Of a stretch of 19,728 nucleotides of DNA, positions 15,801-19,728 are shown in pieces. The stretch spans positions 1-19,728 of the forward strand of contig DASXEH010000047.1 in assembly GCA_036490215.1 (NCBI GenBank), written 5' to 3'. Each line of letters opens with the position of its first letter. The first letter of the stretch is position 1. The translations under genes were made by a program, and so were the position numbers. Source of the DNA: JASHSH01 sp036490215. GTDB lineage: Bacteria; Pseudomonadota; Alphaproteobacteria; Rhodospirillales; Magnetospirillaceae. The notes under the pieces were generated by a model that saw only the letters and a list, made by a program, of their open reading frames with translations, was not told where the DNA came from and did no database searches.

Positions 15801-16160
15801 TCAGGCTCCGAACGGGATCAAGCGATCGGCTTCGATCACCGACTCGACCATCTGGCCGAGGCCCGAGATGCGAAAGCCCGGCGCCAGATTGGCTTCGCGC
15901 AGCCCACGCCGGCTGCCGGCGTTGATGCAGACCACCAAGTCGATGTTCTTCTCGGCAGCCAGTTTCGACCAGTCGCGCACCAGATTGGCTTCGCCGTTGG
16001 GCGGCGCGGCGAGGCGGTTGGCGTTGTGCACGCCGTCGCAATAGAAGAACACGCGATCGATCTGATGTCCGCGCGCCAGAGCAGCTTCGGCGAAAGCGAG
16101 AGCAGAAGCTGCCGCTTGGCCGCCGAATGGTGCTTCGGTGACGAGGATCGCGAATTTCAT
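15801..16160 (-). CDS. tusD: TusD/DsrE-family sulfurtransferase subunit
   Basis: This 119-residue protein has the DsrE/TusD pattern: the KFAILVTEAPFGGQAAASAL N-terminus, the FFYCDGVHNANR segment (38-49), and the active cysteine in DLVVCINAGSRRG at residue 78, the same number as Cys78 of E. coli TusD, which carries the transferred persulfide. It leads a minus-strand group tusD-tusC-amidase-SDR. The ribosome binding site before ATG 16160 is weak. The conserved Cys suggests an active sulfur carrier. Whether it supports tRNA 2-thiolation or another sulfur route is open because tusA, tusE and mnmA are not in view. Confidence 0.87.
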   Translation of the reverse strand: MKFAILVTEAPFGGQAAASALAFAEAALARGHQIDRVFFYCDGVHNANRLAAPPNGEANLVRDWSKLAAEKNIDLVVCINAGSRRGLREANLAPGFRISGLGQMVESVIEADRLIPFGA

Positions 16161-16294
16161 GAGCGCCTATCAGGCGCAGGGGTAAAGAAGATTTGGCGTG
16201 TTGGCAAGAATGTGGGCGCCTTGCAACGCACACAAAATCCGCTGCCCCACTCGTTCGCGAAAGAGGCGCGGGGAAACTTAAATGGCAGAGCCGA

Positions 16295-16456
16295 TCAATT
16301 CGTGCCGGTCGGCTGGGTCGGTTGCGACGAGCCCGAGGCGACTTGGTTGGAGTCGCTCGCATTGTCAGCGGCGTTAAACGGGCAAGCGGTGGCGGCGGAA
16401 GCGACCAGAACCATCGACGCGAAGACGGCGGCGGTTAGAATGGCTTTCTGGATCAT
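16295..16456 (-). CDS. Small exported protein of unknown function (53 residues)
   Basis: A 53-codon gene starts at ATG 16456, with a strong GGGAGGG ribosome binding site 6 bases upstream. The product has a typical signal peptide: Lys4, hydrophobic residues 5-19, then small residues ASA/ATA before CPF. The predicted mature part is only about 28 residues, low-complexity and rich in Ser, Asn, Gln, Thr and Pro, with one cysteine at its start. The residues before the Cys (ATA) do not make a proper lipobox, so lipidation is doubtful. I do not recognise a family. It is separated from tusD by 134 bases and from tRNA-Thr by 111 bases, so is likely its own transcript. Confidence 0.6.
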   Translation of the reverse strand: MIQKAILTAAVFASMVLVASAATACPFNAADNASDSNQVASGSSQPTQPTGTN

Positions 16457-16567
16457 GCAGCCCTCCCTAGACGTGGGTGCGATACTCAAAGCACCCGATT
16501 CACCTAATTTAACGCTTTTAAGTCGGAATTTCCAGTCGCGCGTCGGAGGTGGGGGGAGTGTCAAAAA

Positions 16568-16642
16568 TGGTGCCGGTTGAGAGGATTGAACTCCCGACCT
16601 TCGGTTTACAAAACCGCTGCTCTACCGCTGAGCTAAACCGGC
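16568..16642 (-). tRNA. tRNA-Thr (anticodon TGT)
   Basis: A full cloverleaf reads on the minus strand: acceptor GCCGGTT pairs perfectly with AACCGGC, the D arm has GCTC/GAGC, the anticodon loop TTTGTAA gives anticodon TGT (reads ACA), and the T arm is GGGAG TTCAATC CTCTC. Discriminator A and an encoded CCA follow. The outermost anticodon-stem pair (27-43) is a G-A mismatch. A run of five T follows directly after CCA and may aid termination. Length 75 with CCA. Confidence 0.96.
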
Positions 16643-16659
16643 GCCTTTTTGTGCGCCGC

Positions 16660-16689
16660 AGGGTAAGGCGATGCCGCGGCCCTTTGCAA
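16660..16689 (-). promoter_or_regulatory. Possible promoter of tRNA-Thr, overlapping a palindrome
   Basis: On the minus strand TTGCAA (16689-16684) and TACCCT (16665-16660) are 18 bases apart, which would start transcription about 10 bases before the tRNA. The -35 box lies inside a 17-base inverted repeat (16678-16694). The match to consensus is only moderate. Confidence 0.35.
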
Positions 16690-16694
16690 GGGCC
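16678..16694. repeat. Perfect 7-bp inverted repeat upstream of tRNA-Thr
   Basis: GGCCCTT (16678-16684) and AAGGGCC (16688-16694) are perfect inverted arms around a 3-base centre. No T-run follows on either strand, so it is not a normal intrinsic terminator. It lies between the dps remnant and tRNA-Thr and could be a residual dps terminator, a protein site, or chance. Confidence 0.4.
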
Positions 16695-16717
16695 GGTGCG
16701 CGTTCTTTACCGAAAAA

Positions 16718-16956
16718 TCAGGCGGCTTGCTCGAGATGGCTGCGCAGCATCAGGCATTCTTGCCGTGAATCTGCATCCGCCGCACCACCAGCTCGTGATC
16801 TGCGAATAGGCTCTCGACCATTTGCTCCGCTGGCAGAACATGCGTTTCCTCCTCGATCGCCGAGAGGTCGCTGAACTGCATGAAGCTCGCCGGCGCGAAC
16901 AGACCGATGGCGCGCACGTGCTTCGTGGCAATGCTGTGGTGAGTGGCCGGCGCCAC
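16718..16956 (-). pseudogene. Decayed dps (ferritin-like DNA-protection protein) remnant
   Basis: Reading the minus strand from about 16935, the translation KHVRAIGLFAPASF.QFSDLSAIEEE matches the region of Dps proteins just after the ferroxidase helix, followed by AEQMVESLFADHELVVRR. The frame then jumps to MQIHGKNA, which belongs near the Dps C-terminus, so roughly 20-25 residues appear deleted. It stops at TGA 16752-16750. Adding one G there restores WMLRSHLEQAA and a stop at 16718, the expected Dps end. The N-terminal half, with the helix carrying the ferroxidase ligands (HNFHWN-like), is absent upstream. Truncation, internal deletion and a frameshift together point to a dead gene. Bases 16957-17084 between it and the DUF883 gene hold nothing else that I recognise. 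Confidence 0.72.
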
Positions 16957-17084
16957 AGTTGGCCGGCCGCTGGACCTACTGATGCCACATTCTCAAACTA
17001 CCTATCGACTCGAGCGACATCATGAAACGCCATACGAAACGCCGCAGCTCATCGCATCAACCTCCAGGCAAAGGAGACGCTGCC

Positions 17085-17366
17085 ATGAACGACACCGTTA
17101 AAGCGAAGTCGGAAGCCGTCGATGTCGAAGTACTGAAGGACGAGATCGACTCCCTGCGGAAAAATATCGCCACGCTTGCGCGCCATGTCGGCAACGGCAC
17201 CGGCGGCAAGATCATCGACGAAGGTCAGCATCTCTATGGCCGACTGCATGACGGCAGCGAACGCGCCATCCGTGTGGCCAGCCATGAAATCGAAGAGCGG
17301 CCGCTCACCAGCGTGCTGATCGCCTTTGCGGCCGGGTTCGTCGGCGGAAAACTTCTTTCGCGCTGA
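17085..17366 (+). CDS. DUF883 (ElaB/YqjD-like) membrane-anchored protein
   Basis: The 93-residue protein has the DUF883 plan: an N-terminal heptad-like amphipathic region (VEVLKDEIDSLRKNIATLARHV, here interrupted by no breaks over residues 12-32), a middle helix with VASHEIEERPL, and a C-terminal glycine-rich membrane segment (about 73-90) ending GGKLLSR. E. coli YqjD and ElaB of this family are inner-membrane proteins that bind ribosomes in stationary phase. The ATG at 17085 has AAAGGAG at 9 bases; an in-frame ATG at 17022 would add a basic leader without a good ribosome site. It may be co-transcribed with the small membrane protein 33 bases downstream. The stationary-phase role is from family knowledge only. 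Confidence 0.8.
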   Translation: MNDTVKAKSEAVDVEVLKDEIDSLRKNIATLARHVGNGTGGKIIDEGQHLYGRLHDGSERAIRVASHEIEERPLTSVLIAFAAGFVGGKLLSR

Positions 17367-17399
17367 CGATCGCACCGGCTCAATCGCACGGCATCCCTC

Positions 17400-17849
17400 A
17401 TGGACGTCCGCACGATAACGCAGGTTCTGTCGACACTGGCCGAACTCCGGACCGCCAGTAGTCAACGGCCCGCGGCGCGATTGATCGCATTTGGTACGGT
17501 CTGCTTCATCCTGGCGATGTGGGCCGGTATTGCAGCGGTCGGTTGCGCCGCCGTGGCCTTGTGGTCCTACGCCTTGCCCTATACCGGGCCGGTGTGGACG
17601 CCGCTGATCGTCGCCGCGGCTTTCATCATCGGCAGCGGCGGGCTGTTGCTTCTGGGGCGAATGGAGTGGTCGCGCAAGGCGGCACCGCCGCAGCCCAATC
17701 TTGCCGAGCACGCGTTGAAGATCGGCCAGCAGTTTGCGCAGTCCATGCCATCCTCTGAAGAGTTAGAGCGGATGGTCAAGGATCACGCCGGCACGCTCGC
17801 CATCGCCGCGCTGGTGGCCGGAATCGTCGCCGGGTCGAGCAAGCGGTAA
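17400..17849 (+). CDS. Small membrane protein, holin-superfamily-like (YqjE-like position)
   Basis: This 149-residue protein has two strong membrane helices (about 28-56 and 66-86), a cytosolic-type charged stretch (88-128) and a third, weaker hydrophobic glycine/alanine-rich tail (130-145) ending SSKR. The two-helix hairpin and position after a DUF883 gene recall the yqjD-yqjE pair of Enterobacteria, where YqjE belongs to a phage-holin-like superfamily; similarity is of architecture and order, not of recognised motifs, so the link is tentative. No clear ribosome binding site precedes the ATG. Codon use and GC resemble the neighbours. Function unknown. Confidence 0.65.
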   Translation: MDVRTITQVLSTLAELRTASSQRPAARLIAFGTVCFILAMWAGIAAVGCAAVALWSYALPYTGPVWTPLIVAAAFIIGSGGLLLLGRMEWSRKAAPPQPNLAEHALKIGQQFAQSMPSSEELERMVKDHAGTLAIAALVAGIVAGSSKR

Positions 17850-17896
17850 ACGGCGCGGCGCTAGGCAAAGCCCCCCAACTGGTCAAAGCTTGGGCC

Positions 17897-18388
17897 ATGG
17901 GCTACAAAAGTCCCATGGATCAGGACGAAACCTTCCTTCGCCAAGCGATCGAACTCTCCCGTCGCAACATGGCTGGTCAGGCTGGCGGGCCGTTCGGCGC
18001 TGTGGTGGTGAAGGACGGCAAGGTTGTTGGCCAGGGCTGGAATCGCGTCACCGAGACGCATGATCCGACCGCCCATGCCGAAGTCACCGCGATCCGCGAT
18101 GCCTGCAAGAATCTCAGCACGCACGCGCTACAAGGCGCCGTGCTTTACACGAGTTGCGAACCGTGTCCGATGTGCCTCGCCAGCGCCTATTGGGCGCGGG
18201 TCGATCGCATCGTCTGGGGCAACACGCGAGAGGACGCCGCGGCAATCGGCTTCGACGACGACTTCCTTTATCGCGAAGTGGCGCTGCCGCCCGAGAAACG
18301 CGCGTTGCCGGTGCGCGTGCTGCTGCGCGACGAAGCGCGCGCCGTGTTCACCTCCTGGGCCGCACGGCCCGATAAGGTGATGTACTAG
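17897..18388 (+). CDS. guaD: Guanine deaminase / nucleoside deaminase (GuaD-like, cytidine deaminase fold)
   Basis: This 163-residue zinc deaminase has the HAE motif (H60, E62) and PCPMC (C90, C93), giving zinc ligands His, Cys, Cys and the proton-shuttle Glu. Several features match Bacillus GuaD more than tRNA deaminase TadA: GGPFGAVVVKDG, DPTAHAEVTAIRDAC, YTSCEPCPMC, the GFDDDFLY.E segment near 131-140, and a C-terminal Tyr as the very last residue, which in GuaD closes the active site. It would convert guanine to xanthine and ammonia for purine salvage or nitrogen supply. A second ATG at 17915 is also possible; neither start has a clear ribosome site. The stop shares CTAG with the convergent rlmB gene. 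Confidence 0.86.
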   Translation: MGYKSPMDQDETFLRQAIELSRRNMAGQAGGPFGAVVVKDGKVVGQGWNRVTETHDPTAHAEVTAIRDACKNLSTHALQGAVLYTSCEPCPMCLASAYWARVDRIVWGNTREDAAAIGFDDDFLYREVALPPEKRALPVRVLLRDEARAVFTSWAARPDKVMY

Positions 18389-19191
18389 CGTCGAATTAAT
18401 TCGTAGAGCGCCACTGCGGCGGCATTGCTCACATTCAGGCTTTCCACCGCATCGGTCTGCGGCAGTTTGACCAGCAGATCGCAGCGTTCGCGCGTCAGGC
18501 GGCGCATGCCTTCGCCTTCGGCCCCCAGCACCAGTGCGATTTTCCCCGAGAGCTTGGCGGCGGCCAGCGTCACCGGCGCGCTGCCGTCGAGGCCGGCGAT
18601 CCAGAAGCCAGCGTTTTTCAGATCGTCGAGGCCGCGTGCCAGATTGATCGTGCGCACCAGCGGCACGCGTTCAAGCGCGCCCGATGCGGATTTGGCCAGC
18701 GTGCCGGTCTCGCTCGGAGCGTGACGATCGGTGACGATCACACCCAGCGCGCCGAATGCAGCAGCCGAGCGCAGCACCGCGCCGAGATTGTGCGGATCGG
18801 TCACCTGATCGAGCACCATGATCACCGCTGGATTGCGTCCCTCGGCGGCTTGGATCAAATCCTCGATGTCGAGATCGGCCAAAGGCTCAACGGCAAGCGC
18901 GAGGCCCTGATGCACTGCGCCGGCGGGCAGCACCGCATCGATCCCGCCGCGTTCGACGGTCTCGATATGAAGCTGACGTTCCCTGATGAAAGGCTCGAGT
19001 GCAGCCGCGTGGGTCTTTTGCGCTTCACTGGTTGCCAGCAATCGGCGGCAACGGCGCGCTGGATTGGCCAGTCCCCCCAGCACCGGGTGCACACCCCACA
19101 ACCAGGTGGTGCCTCCGCCGCCGCTCGCGGGGCGGGCAGGGCTGCGGTTGTCGGACGAAGGGTGCGGGCGATGGGGGCGTTTGCGGCTCAT
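18385..19191 (-). CDS. rlmB: SpoU-family 23S rRNA (guanosine-2'-O-)-methyltransferase RlmB
   Basis: This 268-residue protein has the three SpoU/TrmH motifs: DQVTDPHNLGAVLRSA (about 130-145), ALVLGAEGEGM (about 217-227), and LPQTDAVESLNVSNAAAVAL (about 242-261), which form the trefoil-knot SAM site. The N-terminal SpoU substrate-binding domain starts with WLWGVHPV (30-37), as in RlmB, after a basic, disordered leader of about 25 residues. RlmB 2'-O-methylates G2251 in the P-loop of 23S rRNA; other SpoU enzymes are possible, but domain order and the position beside tRNA-Tyr and tuf support RlmB. A perfect TATAAT lies upstream at 19246-19251. Confidence 0.9.
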   Translation of the reverse strand: MSRKRPHRPHPSSDNRSPARPASGGGGTTWLWGVHPVLGGLANPARRCRRLLATSEAQKTHAAALEPFIRERQLHIETVERGGIDAVLPAGAVHQGLALAVEPLADLDIEDLIQAAEGRNPAVIMVLDQVTDPHNLGAVLRSAAAFGALGVIVTDRHAPSETGTLAKSASGALERVPLVRTINLARGLDDLKNAGFWIAGLDGSAPVTLAAAKLSGKIALVLGAEGEGMRRLTRERCDLLVKLPQTDAVESLNVSNAAAVALYELIRR

Positions 19192-19245
19192 GACCCCTGC
19201 TTAACGCGTTGATCGAACCAGCGAAAGCCCGATTCCATGATTAAC

Positions 19246-19275
19246 ATTATAGCGGGCACCCTAAGCGCTTGACGG
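19246..19275 (-). promoter_or_regulatory. Candidate rlmB promoter
   Basis: The minus strand carries a perfect -10 TATAAT (19251-19246). An 18-base spacer leads to CCGTCA (19275-19270), a weak -35. Transcription would start near 19239, about 48 bases before the rlmB ATG. The -35 region overlaps the -35 of the opposite tRNA promoter. Confidence 0.5.
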
Positions 19276-19297
19276 GCTAGGTCATAAAACGTATCAC
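19269..19297 (+). promoter_or_regulatory. Promoter of the tRNA-Tyr/tRNA-Gly/tuf unit
   Basis: TTGACG (19269-19274) and TATCAC (19292-19297) are 17 bases apart, a strong match to the sigma-70 pattern. Predicted start is near 19304, about 17 bases before mature tRNA-Tyr. No other equally good promoter is seen before tuf, so the tRNAs and tuf may be co-transcribed. Confidence 0.65.
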
Positions 19298-19320
19298 ACC
19301 GGCTCCGCGCGTACTGAGGC

Positions 19321-19406
19321 GGAGGGGTGGCCGAGCGGTCAATGGCAGCAGACTGTAAATCTGCCCTCTTCGGAGTTCGTAGGTTCAAATCCTACCCCCT
19401 CCACCA
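19321..19406 (+). tRNA. tRNA-Tyr (anticodon GTA)
   Basis: This is a class II tRNA with acceptor GGAGGGG paired to CCCCTCC, an anticodon arm CAGA-CTGTAAA-TCTG giving anticodon GTA, a long variable arm (CCCTCTTCGGAGTTCG region), and T arm GTAGG TTCAAAT CCTAC. Discriminator A and encoded CCA are present. Length 86. Confidence 0.96.
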
Positions 19407-19446
19407 GTCGCCAGGGGGGCATAGGTTCGGAGGACGAGTAGTTTAG

Positions 19447-19520
19447 GCGGGTGTAGCTCAATGGTAGAGCAGAAGCCTTCCAAGCTTACGACGAGGGTTC
19501 GATTCCCTTCACCCGCTCCA
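19447..19520 (+). tRNA. tRNA-Gly (anticodon TCC)
   Basis: Acceptor GCGGGTG pairs with CACCCGC, the D arm is GCTC/GAGC, the anticodon loop CTTCCAA gives TCC, and the T arm is GAGGG TTCGATT CCCTT. The discriminator is T, as is usual for bacterial tRNA-Gly, and CCA is encoded. It lies 40 bases after tRNA-Tyr and 68 bases before tuf. Confidence 0.96.
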
Positions 19521-19588
19521 TGCTTTTGATAACGACGCGTACTGTCCGAGTTTAACCGCAGCAGCACCCAACCAACGGAAGCGAGAAC

Positions 19589-19728
19589 ATGGCTAAGGCT
19601 AAATTTGAGCGGAACAAGCCGCACTGCAACGTCGGGACGATTGGTCACGTTGACCATGGCAAGACGAGCTTGACCGCGGCGATCACGAAGGTTCTGGCTG
19701 AGACGGGCGGTGCGACGTTTACGGCGTA
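19589..19728 (+). CDS. tuf: Elongation factor Tu, N-terminal part (3' end outside window)
   Basis: The first 46 codons encode the EF-Tu N-terminus, starting MAKAKFERNKPH and containing the P-loop GHVDHGKT (residues 19-26) that binds GTP. EF-Tu delivers aminoacyl-tRNA to the ribosome. The ATG is preceded by GGAAGCGAG. Codon use in the visible part (AAG, GTT, ACG, GGT) is compatible with a highly expressed gene. The gene runs off the window end. The tRNA-Tyr, tRNA-Gly, tuf order is common in Proteobacteria, often before secE and nusG, which would lie outside. Confidence 0.97.
   Translation, partial: MAKAKFERNKPHCNVGTIGHVDHGKTSLTAAITKVLAETGGATFTA

Noticed and set aside
14385..16580. A 731-codon open frame on the + strand
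   Set aside because: It runs antisense to the amidase, tusC, tusD and the small exported gene, has no domain I recognise, and has the Arg/His/Gln-rich composition of a shadow frame in GC-rich DNA. The minus-strand genes have clear catalytic motifs.
16957..17084. Possible N-terminal half of dps or a promoter for the DUF883 gene
   Set aside because: No Dps-like helix is readable in any minus-strand frame here, and no clear -35/-10 pair or GGAAC-type stress promoter was found on the + strand.
1..19728. CRISPR array, insertion sequence, prophage, toxin-antitoxin or defence system
   Set aside because: No spaced direct repeats, transposase, integrase or defence-type proteins were seen; the tRNA genes have no repeated 3' ends nearby that would mark an integrated element.

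Overview
The window looks like ordinary chromosomal DNA of a GC-rich alphaproteobacterium, most likely from the Rhodospirillales or a close relative (inference). The signs are a BamF-type (DUF3035) lipoprotein right after lspA, a paired M16B peptidase operon, a complete lipid A/Kdo operon, and tRNA-Tyr and tRNA-Gly just before tuf. Coding density is high and many neighbouring genes overlap by 4 bases.

Layout. 1-2471 (+): the 3' end of ileS, then lspA and a bamF-like lipoprotein. 2485-3408 (-): a lone L-threonate-dehydrogenase-like gene, convergent with bamF and divergent from the next operon. 3723-7277 (+): a catalytic and a non-catalytic M16 peptidase subunit (overlapping ATGA) and an exported alpha/beta hydrolase. 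7308-12995 (+): an msbA-like lipid exporter, a DUF374 acyltransferase, waaA, lpxK and an lpxL-type acyltransferase, the last four linked by GTGA/ATGA overlaps. 13000-16160 (-): tusD, tusC, an amidase and a uronate-dehydrogenase-like SDR in one orientation. 16295-17084: a 53-residue exported protein and tRNA-Thr(TGT), both on the minus strand, and a decayed dps gene. 17085-18388 (+): a DUF883 membrane-anchored protein, a small membrane protein and a GuaD-like guanine deaminase. 18385-19191 (-): an rlmB-type rRNA methyltransferase. 19321 to the end (+): tRNA-Tyr, tRNA-Gly and the start of tuf.

How the genes fit together. Much of the window concerns the Gram-negative envelope: LspA matures lipoproteins such as the BamF-like protein next to it, the M16 pair and the hydrolase have signal peptides, and the msbA-lpxL block finishes, decorates and flips lipid A. 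A second theme is translation: IleRS, the TusCD proteins expected to feed tRNA 2-thiolation, three tRNAs, RlmB and EF-Tu.

I found no CRISPR array, insertion sequence, prophage or convincing novel multi-gene system. The most useful oddities are the frameshifted dps remnant, TusC and TusD without an adjacent TusB, the KQSKS form of the IleRS KMSKS motif, the DUF374 acyltransferase inside the lipid A operon, and overlapping divergent promoters between rlmB and the tRNA-tuf unit.
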